Shown piece after piece: positions 46,457 to 54,674 of a stretch of DNA of 64,000 nt. Each line of letters begins with the position of its first letter. Position 1 is the stretch's first letter. Where the stretch lies: contig DASWYF010000031.1 in NCBI GenBank assembly GCA_036405135.1, forward strand, positions 1 through 64,000. Reading direction: 5' to 3'. Under the pieces are notes generated by a model. The model did no database searches and was not told the origin of the DNA. It saw nothing but the letters and a program-made list of their open reading frames with translations. The position numbers and the translations under genes are program-made. The stretch comes from Verrucomicrobiia bacterium. GTDB taxonomy: Bacteria > Verrucomicrobiota > Verrucomicrobiia > Limisphaerales > JAEYXS01.

Positions 46457-48541
46457 TTAGGCCTCCTTGACTTTCACCTTATATCCTTTGATCTGAGTTC
46501 GTTTCAACTTGGCCACGATGCTGTTCGCATGCTCCGCTGCCACATCCACAAAAAGGTGTTTCTCGCGGATATCCACCGTTCCAATCGCCTTTGCAGACAA
46601 CCCGGTCTCGCCTTGGATCGCCTGAACCACATCGGCGGCCGTGACACCCATCTCTTCACCCACGCTCATGTATAGACGCGTCTGGTTATCTGGCGTCTTG
46701 CGGCTCGCCTTGGGTGAACGGAAAGGCATAGGATTCTCGATCAACTCCCGTTTTTCGGGTATACGCATCATCGGCTTCACCTTCGTCGGCGTGCCCGGCG
46801 GAATTTCTGATTTTTGGACCGGCTTTGCTTCTGCCTTGGGTGCGACCGGTTTGATTTCTTTAACCTCGGTTTTGACCGCAGGTGTCACTTTAGCAACCGG
46901 AGGAAGTTCTTCCGCTTTAGGCTCAGGCACCTTGGCATACGCCTCTGCCGCTTCCTTCACCGCTTCAGCGGTCGCTGCGATGGTTGTCGGCTTGGGAGTA
47001 ATCATCTTCGCTGGCGTCGAAGGCCGGGCGATAGGTGCTGGTCTTACCGGGCGCTCCATCGGCGCCCGGGCTGGACGCTCATCGTATCGGTCACCATACC
47101 CGCCGCGATCCTGACGGTATCCTCCACGTTCTTCACGGTAACCGCCACGATCCTCGCGATAGCCACCACCACGACGATCATCCCGTCCACCACCGCGATC
47201 ATAGCCGCCACGCTGTTCCTCTCGCTCCACTGGCTGCTGCGCGGGTTGTTCATCCTCACCTTGTAAATGATGAATAAGCGCGGAGGCGATGTCGGTAGAC
47301 GTAAATCCTTCTTCCAGCAAACGCTCGATCAAATGATCCTGCTTCTTGTATTCGCCGCTCGTCAAAGTCAGGCGCAGCTTCGTCAGGAACACGCTCGCCT
47401 TGGCCTGTTCGACTTCCGTTTGCGTCGGCACACGACCGCGCTGGATGCGCATCTTCGTGTAACGCTCGATGTGCTGGATCTGAAACAGTTCGCGTCCCGA
47501 GATGAACGAGATGGCACGACCACTACGACCGGCGCGGCCTGTGCGGCCAATACGGTGCACGTAGTCTTCTACGTCATACGGCAGGTCGTAATTGAACACC
47601 ACCTGCACGTCGTCCACGTCGATGCCGCGTGCGGCCACATCCGTCGCCACGAGAAATTCCAAACCCGATTTGCGGAACTTCTGCATCACGCGATCACGCT
47701 GGTTCTGGTTCATGTCACCATGCAGGCGGTCGGCAGAATAACCCTGCGCATTCAGGTGATCCACGAGGTCATCCACCATGCGCTTGGTGTTGCAGAAAAT
47801 GATGCCCAGCTTGAGATCGTGGATGTCAATCAAGCGCGTGAGCAACTCGATCTTGAAGCGGCGGTCCACCTCGTAATAGGACTGCTCCACCGTCGGCACA
47901 GTCATCGCCTTCTGCTCGATTTTAACGCTCTGCGGATCCTTCGCAAACTTCTTGATCAATTCCTGGATCGGCCGCGGCATCGTAGCGGAGAAGAAAACCG
48001 TCTGCCGTTCTGCAGGCAAGGCTTGCAGGATGAACTCGATGTCTTCGCGGAAACCCATGTCCAGCATCACATCCGCCTCGTCCAGAATGATCATCTTGAG
48101 CTTATCGAGGCGCAACGTGCCACGGCGCATATGGTCCATCAGACGTCCCGGTGTGCCGATGACGATCTGCGCGCCCTGCTGCAAACCGTAGTACTGACGT
48201 TCGTAAGATTGCCCGCCGTAAATCGGCAGCGCCTGGATGCCACGCTTGAAAAGCGTCAGTTTATGGACCTCTTCCGAGACCTGCACGGCCAGCTCACGGG
48301 TGGGGCACAAGATCAGGATCTGCACGCCACGCAGTTTGACATCCACCTTCTCCACTGCCGGGATGGCAAAGGCCGCCGTCTTACCGGAACCAGTTTGCGA
48401 CTGGCCCACGATGTCCTTCCCCTGCAACAGTACAGGGATGGCCTCGGCCTGAATCGGTGAGGCTTGTTCAAACCCCAGCTTATCGATGGCCTTCAACAGT
48501 TCCGGGGACAAACCCAGCTCAGAAAATAACTTCGGTGTCAT
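46457..48541 (-). CDS. DEAD-box RNA helicase with RGG-rich linker and DbpA-type RNA-binding domain
   Basis: The 694-residue helicase has a full core: Q-motif (GFEQASPIQAEAIP), Walker A SQTGSGKT, PTRELA, TPGRL, DEAD, SAT, then FVATD-type and HRIGRTGRAGRSG motifs. After ~residue 440 there is an Arg/Gly/Tyr/Asp-rich stretch (RGGYREDRGGYREERGGY type), then a Pro/Lys/Ala-rich linker. A C-terminal DbpA/CsdA-type RNA-binding domain follows (RLYMSVGEEMGVTAADVVQA). CsdA/DeaD proteins assist ribosome assembly and mRNA unwinding in the cold. ATG 48541 (MTPKLFSELGL) fits the family; the 20-residue upstream extension does not. Confidence 0.93.
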   Translation of the reverse strand: MTPKLFSELGLSPELLKAIDKLGFEQASPIQAEAIPVLLQGKDIVGQSQTGSGKTAAFAIPAVEKVDVKLRGVQILILCPTRELAVQVSEEVHKLTLFKRGIQALPIYGGQSYERQYYGLQQGAQIVIGTPGRLMDHMRRGTLRLDKLKMIILDEADVMLDMGFREDIEFILQALPAERQTVFFSATMPRPIQELIKKFAKDPQSVKIEQKAMTVPTVEQSYYEVDRRFKIELLTRLIDIHDLKLGIIFCNTKRMVDDLVDHLNAQGYSADRLHGDMNQNQRDRVMQKFRKSGLEFLVATDVAARGIDVDDVQVVFNYDLPYDVEDYVHRIGRTGRAGRSGRAISFISGRELFQIQHIERYTKMRIQRGRVPTQTEVEQAKASVFLTKLRLTLTSGEYKKQDHLIERLLEEGFTSTDIASALIHHLQGEDEQPAQQPVEREEQRGGYDRGGGRDDRRGGGYREDRGGYREERGGYRQDRGGYGDRYDERPARAPMERPVRPAPIARPSTPAKMITPKPTTIAATAEAVKEAAEAYAKVPEPKAEELPPVAKVTPAVKTEVKEIKPVAPKAEAKPVQKSEIPPGTPTKVKPMMRIPEKRELIENPMPFRSPKASRKTPDNQTRLYMSVGEEMGVTAADVVQAIQGETGLSAKAIGTVDIREKHLFVDVAAEHANSIVAKLKRTQIKGYKVKVKEA

Positions 48542-48668
48542 GCGATCAAATATCCAACAAGAGAACCACTTTACAGTATGCCGGGATGCATAGGGAGACA
48601 AATCTTACGGGGTCAAAAAACCCCTATTCAGCATTGCGACACACCCATTCCTCCCTTACATAACCTCT

Positions 48669-49958
48669 ATGCCACTGTTCGACAGCTTGCGCCGTATGCT
48701 CTCCCCCGAGGGCAAAAGCGGCGCTGCGGCTGCCAAGCTCCCCACTTGCCGGGGTGCGCGCACAGTGGATTACCTGTCCAAGACGGGTGAATTTTCCATC
48801 GAAGCCCGCTACCTGCTTGACCTCATCTTGCTGGATGCGATCGCTGTAAAAGCCAGCGATGTGCATCTGGATCCTGCTGAGGACCATATGCTTGTCCGCT
48901 ATCGCATCGACGGCATGTTGCATGATGTGGTGAAACTGCCGAATCACCTGAAAGGCTCCCTCGCCAATCGTGTGAAGGTGATGGCAGACTTGAAGATTTA
49001 CGAGAGCCGGGTGCCGCAGGAAGGCAAGGCCAAGGCCGATCCGGCCATGGGTGGATTCGAGATGCGTGTCTCGCTCTCGCCGATGGTAGCGGGAGAAAAG
49101 ATTTCCATCCGCCTGTTCCGACCGGGTGAACAGCGCTTCAGTGTCCAGGCTTTGGGTTTTGATCCGGATACGTTGCATCAATGGGTAAACCTCATCTCCC
49201 AGCCGCATGGTTTGTTGCTGCTGACCGGGCCCGTGGGTTCAGGCAAGACCACTACTCTTTATTCCACGCTCACGCACTTGGTGAACACTCAAGGCCAGCG
49301 TCTGAATATCACCACCGTGGAGGATCCGGTTGAATCGGTTTTGCCGCGCGTGAACCAGGCCACCGTGAACGTGGCGCAAGGGTTCACCTACCCCATCGCC
49401 TTGCGTTCTATTCTGCGACACGATCCGCAGGTCATCATGATCGGTGAGATACGGGATGAGGAGACGGCGGGCATCGCTGTGCGCGCCAGCCTTTCAGGTC
49501 ATTTGGTCTTGAGCACGGTGCATAGCGGCACAGCGGCGGGTGCGTTTGCGCGAATGGCAAACTTGCATGTAGACCCGCAACTGCTTGCTAGCGCCACGAT
49601 AGGCGTGATGAATCTGCGTCTCGTCCGCCAGAACTGCACACAATGCGCCATCCCCTACGAGCCCGGCCCGATGCATATGGCGCGCTTGGAAGGATTGGAC
49701 CTGGATCGCGCATTCTTTCGTAAAGGCACCGGTTGCGCTGCTTGTGGCTTCACCGGCTTCCAAGGGCGCCTGCCCATCACGGAATTGCTGGTGAAGAATC
49801 CGGAGATCGAACGCCTCATCGCCGCGAACGCCCCTAGCCAGCAGATCCATGACCTCGCCGAGCAACACGGCATGTGTTCTTTGGCGGCCAGCGCAGTCTT
49901 GCGCACCTTCAATGGTGAAACGACTTTGGAAGAGATATCCAATCTCCTCATCGCGTAA
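48669..49958 (+). CDS. GspE/PulE/PilB-type secretion ATPase, short form
   Basis: The 429-residue ATPase has Walker A GPVGSGKTTT, Asp box TTVEDPVESVLPRVNQ, Walker B VIMIGEIRDEET, His box LVLSTVHSGTA, and a zinc-binding four-cysteine motif (CTQC and CAAC, ~45 residues apart). It drives a type II secretion or type IV pilus-like machine. Typical GspE/PilB proteins have 500-570 residues; this one lacks most of the N1 domain that binds the platform partner. No other secretion gene is nearby. The start is ATG 48669, divergent from the helicase with 127 bases between starts. Confidence 0.9.
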   Translation: MPLFDSLRRMLSPEGKSGAAAAKLPTCRGARTVDYLSKTGEFSIEARYLLDLILLDAIAVKASDVHLDPAEDHMLVRYRIDGMLHDVVKLPNHLKGSLANRVKVMADLKIYESRVPQEGKAKADPAMGGFEMRVSLSPMVAGEKISIRLFRPGEQRFSVQALGFDPDTLHQWVNLISQPHGLLLLTGPVGSGKTTTLYSTLTHLVNTQGQRLNITTVEDPVESVLPRVNQATVNVAQGFTYPIALRSILRHDPQVIMIGEIRDEETAGIAVRASLSGHLVLSTVHSGTAAGAFARMANLHVDPQLLASATIGVMNLRLVRQNCTQCAIPYEPGPMHMARLEGLDLDRAFFRKGTGCAACGFTGFQGRLPITELLVKNPEIERLIAANAPSQQIHDLAEQHGMCSLAASAVLRTFNGETTLEEISNLLIA

Positions 49959-50042
49959 TTTTACGCGTTTTGGGAATCATCTCTCTTGCGAAATCCTCAC
50001 GCAAAGGCGTATCGTCCGATAGCCTTCGGACAAAGCCACGCC

Positions 50043-50759
50043 ATGAAATGCCTCGTAGTAGCCGATCTGCACTACGCCCTAAAACAATGGGATTGGGTGC
50101 ACCGTGCCGCTGACAGCTTCGACCTCGTCATCATCGCCGGAGACCTGCTGGACCTGAGTTCGCTCGTGGAGCGTGAGGCTCAATCCATTGTTGTCCTGAA
50201 ATACCTCGACCGGATTGTCCGCAAGAAACCTCTGCTCGTGTGTTCCGGCAATCACGATGGCACCGACCACAATGCAGAGAATGAAGCCATCGCCACGTGG
50301 CTTGAGGAAGCGCGTGAGGGCGGCACGCTGGTGGACGGTGATTCATGGGAGAAAGACGGCTGCCTGTTCACCATCTGTCCTTGGTGGGATGGTGATATCA
50401 CACGCAAGGAAGTCGGAGAATTGCTCGCGCGCGATGCGGCAAAGCCCAAGCAACGCTGGATCTGGATCTATCATGCTCCCCCTGATCATACGAAAGTGAG
50501 CTGGACCGGTCGTGATTGGGGTGGCGATGCGCACCTTGTAGAATGGATCAAACAATATCAGCCAGACATGGTTTTGAGCGGGCACATCCATCAGTCCCCT
50601 TTCCGTAACGAAGGCTCGTGGATCGATAAGATAAACGGCACGTGGGTTTTCAATACAGGACGTCAGATAGGCCCTGAACCCGCCTTCATCCTTCTGGATC
50701 TGGAAAACAGGCAGGCGACTTGGACATCCCAGGCGGGACAGGAGACGATGGCCTTATAG
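50043..50759 (+). CDS. Calcineurin-like metallophosphoesterase
   Basis: The 238-residue enzyme shows the dimetal phosphoesterase motifs in order: DLHYA (Asp8, His10), IAGDLLD, CSGNHDG, IYHAPP and SGHIHQSP. It is a cytoplasmic hydrolase; substrate unknown, though small proteins of this class act on nucleotides, nucleic acids or phosphoproteins. ATG 50043 (MKCLVVADLHY) places the first motif at the usual distance; an in-frame extension to 49986 is unlikely. It follows the GspE-like gene by 84 bases. Confidence 0.9.
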   Translation: MKCLVVADLHYALKQWDWVHRAADSFDLVIIAGDLLDLSSLVEREAQSIVVLKYLDRIVRKKPLLVCSGNHDGTDHNAENEAIATWLEEAREGGTLVDGDSWEKDGCLFTICPWWDGDITRKEVGELLARDAAKPKQRWIWIYHAPPDHTKVSWTGRDWGGDAHLVEWIKQYQPDMVLSGHIHQSPFRNEGSWIDKINGTWVFNTGRQIGPEPAFILLDLENRQATWTSQAGQETMAL

Positions 50760-50766
50760 GACGGGA

Positions 50767-51228
50767 TTACCCGGACTTTTTCTTCGACTTCCCTTGATGA
50801 TGCAGCAAGCTTTCCAGCACTTCATCCACCATGCTCATGTGATCTTTCTGATCTTCGAACTGGTGTTTCAAGTCTACCAGATAGCGCGTGAGATTGTTTA
50901 GCCTCCGCGCCAGTGTTTCAGCGACGATGATCGTTACTTCTGGATGTGCATCCAGAAACTGGCGTGCATTCTCGGCCTCCAAGAACTTGCAATCTGTCAG
51001 GCACTTGACGGTGGCCATGTGCGGCTGATGGAGCAGGATGGACATCTCGCCAAAGATGGACCCAGGTTCAGACACACGGCTTACCTGCACATCGCCTTTG
51101 CATATCTCCACCTTACCCTCTATGAGGATATAGAGGTGGCCCGTGCTCTGGCCTTCGTGCAAAACCTCATCGCCTGTCTTATAGGATACCTGCGGCAGTG
51201 CCTGGCAAGATTCCAGCATATGGCTCAT
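50767..51228 (-). CDS. Cyclic-nucleotide-binding-fold protein
   Basis: The 153-residue protein is a single cNMP-type beta-roll (KTGDEVLHEGQSTGHLYILI, then GSIFGEMSILLHQPHMATVK) followed by helices and a lysine-rich tail (GKSKKKSG). The phosphate-binding cassette keeps FGE, but the Arg that normally contacts the cyclic phosphate is replaced by His (QPHMATVK). Binding of cAMP or cGMP is therefore doubtful. There is no DNA-binding domain, so it is not a CRP-type regulator. It converges on the phosphoesterase gene with seven bases between stops. Confidence 0.85.
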   Translation of the reverse strand: MSHMLESCQALPQVSYKTGDEVLHEGQSTGHLYILIEGKVEICKGDVQVSRVSEPGSIFGEMSILLHQPHMATVKCLTDCKFLEAENARQFLDAHPEVTIIVAETLARRLNNLTRYLVDLKHQFEDQKDHMSMVDEVLESLLHHQGKSKKKSG

Positions 51229-51307
51229 AACACCGCCAAGGTGAAGGACCCGTTTGACAACGTCAAACGTTGCTTCACCGGGATAGTTAATTGGAGAGCG
51301 TCAAAGC

Positions 51308-51338
51308 AAAACCGCGCATGAATTCATTTCATGCGCGG
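51308..51338 (-). terminator. Strong intrinsic terminator of the outer-membrane protein gene
   Basis: On the minus strand an 11-bp perfect stem, CCGCGCATGAA with TTCATGCGCGG (51338-51312), has a 5-base loop and is followed by TTTTGCTTT. It ends 26 bases after the stop of the 51364-52218 gene. Confidence 0.88.
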
Positions 51339-51363
51339 CTGCCTTAAACATCTTTCAGAGCAA

Positions 51364-52218
51364 TCAGAACCGCCACACCAGATCCACCGTCACGCGGTCT
51401 TTGAAGATGTCATTGCTCGGCGCAAAGCCACGCTCGTAAGCGAATCCCAAATCCACGTTCTCGAGAACCCGCGAACGGAAACCCACTCCCCACGCAGCTT
51501 GCGTGCGACCACCGGCATTCGTGCTGCCGAAGTTGATCAGATCGAAGCCCTCGGAATTGAAGGGCAATTGGTTACCTTCGGTGAGCGTAGTCACAGCATT
51601 GATGGTGGTGAATGGGATGAACCATCTACAGGTGAAGTAATCCGCCATCAGGCTGTAACGCACATTGGCTGTCTCTTTGTCCATGTCGATCGGGATGCGT
51701 GCTCCGAGATTACCGGTCAGGTGGAACTTGTCCCACCCCTTGATGGCCGAGACAAACAGGTTGAACTCACCAGACGCATTCCCTTGGAACACATCTTGAT
51801 TGCCGGAGGGCAGTTCAAAGGTCAGGCCTGGTGTGATGACCGTTTGCTGCTCGTCATTCTTATAAACGGCATACTTCACACCGAAGCCGATGTCCGCCCA
51901 GCCATTCTGCGCAGGACCGACCTCAGGGTTGAACTCGATGAAGCCGTCCTTAGTGGCGATGATGGCCAGCCGGTCATTCACGGCGTAGCGCAATTGCACG
52001 GCGTATACACGCACATCCACGTCAGTCCCGAGGAATGCATTATCTAGACGGTGGTAGGCGAAGATCGGGCGAACCTCACTTTGAATCAAAGGTGATTCAA
52101 AGAAAATGGGATTCGTCACCGGCGCGATCGCCTGTGCGGTCCAGTCCTCTGCGTGCACAGTTGTTCCTAGAATCAAACCTGCTGCAGCAGCCATTAATTT
52201 CAGTGATGTTTGTTTCAT
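51364..52218 (-). CDS. Predicted outer-membrane beta-barrel protein
   Basis: The 284-residue protein has a signal peptide (MKQTSLKLMAAAAGLILGTT, cleaved near HAED). It then shows alternating amphipathic strands (VYAVQLRYAVNDRLAIIA, DIGFGVKYAVYKN, VITPGLTFELPSGN) and ends in VDLVWRF, the C-terminal aromatic typical of barrels. It resembles small transporter or phenol-degradation-type barrels, but no specific family is recognised. It is divergent from the truncated hemoglobin operon, sharing the 157-base region that holds the NsrR-like box. It has its own strong terminator. Confidence 0.75.
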   Translation of the reverse strand: MKQTSLKLMAAAAGLILGTTVHAEDWTAQAIAPVTNPIFFESPLIQSEVRPIFAYHRLDNAFLGTDVDVRVYAVQLRYAVNDRLAIIATKDGFIEFNPEVGPAQNGWADIGFGVKYAVYKNDEQQTVITPGLTFELPSGNQDVFQGNASGEFNLFVSAIKGWDKFHLTGNLGARIPIDMDKETANVRYSLMADYFTCRWFIPFTTINAVTTLTEGNQLPFNSEGFDLINFGSTNAGGRTQAAWGVGFRSRVLENVDLGFAYERGFAPSNDIFKDRVTVDLVWRF

Positions 52219-52345
52219 AAATCAACAAACTTCACTTATACTCCTAGAGATCCGTTCTCTACCCTCCGCTTGTCGCTTCCCTGCTTTCTCTTGGGACAAA
52301 ATAGGATGGCTCTCACGCCAAAATGGGTCAGCGAAAATGTTTGAA

Positions 52346-52368
52346 TAGATGCTTTTAAAATGCATCTA
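52346..52368. promoter_or_regulatory. NsrR-type operator upstream of the truncated hemoglobin operon
   Basis: A 23-base near-perfect palindrome has half-sites TAGATGCTTTT and AAATGCATCTA around a central A; 10 of 11 base pairs are symmetric. It matches the known NsrR 11-1-11 pattern (AAGATGCATTT-n-AAATGCATCTT) at 19 of 22 positions. It ends seven bases before ATG 52376, so a bound repressor would cover the transcription or translation start. The regulator is presumably the NsrR-like protein encoded in the same operon. Confidence 0.85.
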
Positions 52369-52375
52369 TATTGAT

Positions 52376-52840
52376 ATGAACGTCAGTTTGCTGGAACGCA
52401 TGGGTGGACGACCGGTTCTCCTGAACCTGTTACGCCATTTCTATGCCGATGTCCGTCAACACGTACTGATCGGCCCTATCTTCACCGCACATATCACAGA
52501 TTGGCCGGCGCATCTGGAGAAGATTGCGGATTTTTGGAGTACCATCGCCGGTGGTCCGCCCGCTTACAGCGGGCCCATGGGGGCCAAACACATGCCTTTA
52601 GAGCTAAAGGAAGAACACTTTCAGGCATGGCTGGGCCTGTGGGAACATAATTGCAAAGTCTGGCTGGCTGCCGATTGCGCAGCGGAAATGATTCAATTTG
52701 CCCGGAGCATAGCCCTGCGTCTGCGCTTGATCAGCGGTGTCACCATCCCCGCAGACAGCCTTGGTGCCAGCCTGACTTTCGGTACGAGGCCGTATGGACA
52801 GAAGCCTTCCGTTAGGCTTCAATCCGGCCCGACATCATGA
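52376..52840 (+). CDS. Group III truncated hemoglobin
   Basis: The 154-residue globin has the truncated-hemoglobin start SLLERMGGRPVLLNLLRHFY and the group III block HMPLELKEEHFQAWLGLWEH, with the proximal His in EEHF and the conserved Trp. Group III globins bind O2 and NO; several serve in NO or nitrite responses. ATG 52376 (MNVSLLER) is chosen; an earlier in-frame ATG at 52349 lies inside the operator. No Shine-Dalgarno is seen, so a very short leader is possible. It overlaps the nsrR gene as ATGA. Confidence 0.92.
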   Translation: MNVSLLERMGGRPVLLNLLRHFYADVRQHVLIGPIFTAHITDWPAHLEKIADFWSTIAGGPPAYSGPMGAKHMPLELKEEHFQAWLGLWEHNCKVWLAADCAAEMIQFARSIALRLRLISGVTIPADSLGASLTFGTRPYGQKPSVRLQSGPTS

Positions 52841-53274
52841 ATCTGACCTTATTCTCTGATTACTCGCTTCGCATTCTCATGTATGCAGCTCTCAATGGTG
52901 GCAAGCAGTTCTCGGTGGATGACGTGTCGAACGCCTACAAGCTCTCGCGCCATCATGTGGCCAAGGCGGTGAACTTCCTTTCGCAGGAAGGTTACCTGGC
53001 CGCCAAGCGTGGTCGCGGGGGTGGGATTCTGCTGGGCAAAGCACCTTCGGAAATACGCATCGGCCAGTTGCTGCGCCGTAGCGAAGCAGGAACTCCGTTC
53101 ATCGAGTGTTTCGATGTGGCCACGAATACATGTCCGCTCATCAAAGGCTGCATGCTGAAGGGGGCTCTGTTCGAAGCGTGGAATGCGTTCTTCGATACGC
53201 TGGATAAATACACGCTCGCCGATTTCGTAAAACGACCCGAGCGCCTGCAACAGGCGTTGGCGATCACTACATGA
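52837..53274 (+). CDS. nsrR: NsrR-like Rrf2-family nitric-oxide-sensing repressor
   Basis: The 145-residue Rrf2 regulator has the winged helix-turn-helix (LSRHHVAKAVNFLSQEGYLA, then KRGRGGGILL) and the NsrR cysteine cluster CFDVATNTC...CPLIKGC, that is C-x7-C-x5-C. This cluster holds an iron-sulfur cluster that reacts with NO in known NsrR proteins, releasing the operator. The order ECF...NTCPLIKGCMLKGAL is typical of NsrR, not IscR. It is coupled to the globin gene (4-base overlap) and to the heme protein gene (4-base overlap). Autoregulation through the box at 52346-52368 is likely. Confidence 0.92.
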   Translation: MNLTLFSDYSLRILMYAALNGGKQFSVDDVSNAYKLSRHHVAKAVNFLSQEGYLAAKRGRGGGILLGKAPSEIRIGQLLRRSEAGTPFIECFDVATNTCPLIKGCMLKGALFEAWNAFFDTLDKYTLADFVKRPERLQQALAITT

Positions 53275-54590
53275 AGTTGCTGTTACATAGTTTCATTCTG
53301 TTTTTAAGTTCTGTCATAGGCACATACGCCCAAGGCACCGAAGAATACGAACAAGCACCCATCCGCTACTCTGCCACCGCCGCAAAGGACGCCACGCAAA
53401 AACTCGAGGCTAAATTCGCTTCGGGTGAATTAAAATTTTCCTCCACGGATAAAGAGAATGTCCGTCTCATCTTGCGTGAGATGAATGTGCCAGTGGAAAG
53501 TCAGGTCATCGTTTTTTCCAAGACCAGTCTCCAGCGCGGGCTCATCTCCCCCCAGCATCCACGCACGATTTACTTCAGTGACGATTGCTACATCGGTTGG
53601 GTGCCGGGTGGCTTGGTAGAGGTAGCGAGCTTCGATCCTGAACTGGGCCCGGTCTTTTATACTTTCGATCCGCGTCCTCTCGCCAAGCCCGAACTGCCCC
53701 ACTTCAAACGCGACAATGATTGCCTGAGCTGTCATGGCGGCTCCTTCGTGCGCGGCATCCCAGGTGTGTTTGTCCGTTCGGTGAATACCACGGAGACCGG
53801 CGATCCCCTGCTCCAGTTCGGTTCCAAGGTGGTGGACCACACCACCCCATTCAAAGACCGCTGGGGCGGTTGGTATGTGACGGGCACGCATGGTGATTCC
53901 ATACATCAAGGCAATGTTTTCGCAGTGGATAAGAATCGCGAACTCCAGGTGGACTACCACAAGGGTGCAAACATCACCGGGCTCTCACGTTTTTTCCCGG
54001 TGGAGAATCTGCTGACGGATTCGAGCGACATCGTCGCCTTGCTTGTGCTGGAGCATCAGACCGCGATGCACAATGCGATCACGCGTGCTGCTTACAACTC
54101 ACGGCGAATGCTTGCGTATCAACGAAATCTGCAGACGGACTTGAAAGAGCCTGTGACCGATGAGCCCAGCTACGACAGCGTGAAGCGCGTCTTCGACAGC
54201 TCAGCCCGGGATGTGGTGGATCATCTGCTCTTCAAGGATGAAGCCATTTTACCCGAAGATGGCGTAAAAGGTTCCAACGCGTTTCAGCAAGTATATGAGC
54301 GAGGCGGTGTCCGCACGAAAGATGGCCGTTCATTGCGCGACTTGCGGCTGGATCGTTACCTCTTCAAATACCGTTGCAGCCATCTTATCTATTCGAAACA
54401 GTTTCTCGCTTTGCCGAAGCAACTCAAGCAACGCATCTATGCGCGCTTGGAAAAAGCGCTGGATGAGAATGATCCAGATTCACGGTATGATCATCTCAGC
54501 AAGCAGGAACGGATTGGTATCCGTGAGATTTTGCGGGAGACGCATCCGGATTTAAAAGTTACTTGGCAGAAGCAGACGGCGCCGAAGTAG
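53271..54590 (+). CDS. Secreted protein with one CxxCH heme motif, uncharacterised family
   Basis: The 439-residue protein has a signal peptide (MKLLLHSFILFLSSVIGTYA). A single heme c attachment motif, CLSCH, sits near residue 150 in HFKRDNDCLSCHGGS. The rest is not a standard cytochrome c fold that I recognise. Further conserved-looking parts are DDCYIGWVPGGLVEVASFD, the Trp-rich DRWGGWYVTGTHGDSIHQGN and KYRCSHLIYSKQFLALPKQL. Two more cysteines (DDCY, YRCSH) are spaced far apart. It is translationally coupled to nsrR and so probably belongs to the NO response. Possible roles are periplasmic NO or nitrite binding or electron transfer; none is established. Confidence 0.8.
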   Translation: MKLLLHSFILFLSSVIGTYAQGTEEYEQAPIRYSATAAKDATQKLEAKFASGELKFSSTDKENVRLILREMNVPVESQVIVFSKTSLQRGLISPQHPRTIYFSDDCYIGWVPGGLVEVASFDPELGPVFYTFDPRPLAKPELPHFKRDNDCLSCHGGSFVRGIPGVFVRSVNTTETGDPLLQFGSKVVDHTTPFKDRWGGWYVTGTHGDSIHQGNVFAVDKNRELQVDYHKGANITGLSRFFPVENLLTDSSDIVALLVLEHQTAMHNAITRAAYNSRRMLAYQRNLQTDLKEPVTDEPSYDSVKRVFDSSARDVVDHLLFKDEAILPEDGVKGSNAFQQVYERGGVRTKDGRSLRDLRLDRYLFKYRCSHLIYSKQFLALPKQLKQRIYARLEKALDENDPDSRYDHLSKQERIGIREILRETHPDLKVTWQKQTAPK

Positions 54591-54674
54591 CAACTTTGGA
54601 CCTCGGCGGCTCGCCACGATGCGGTGTCGGGGTTGTTCTCCCCAAGAGAACCAGACGCAGTCCAAAGGTATCAG

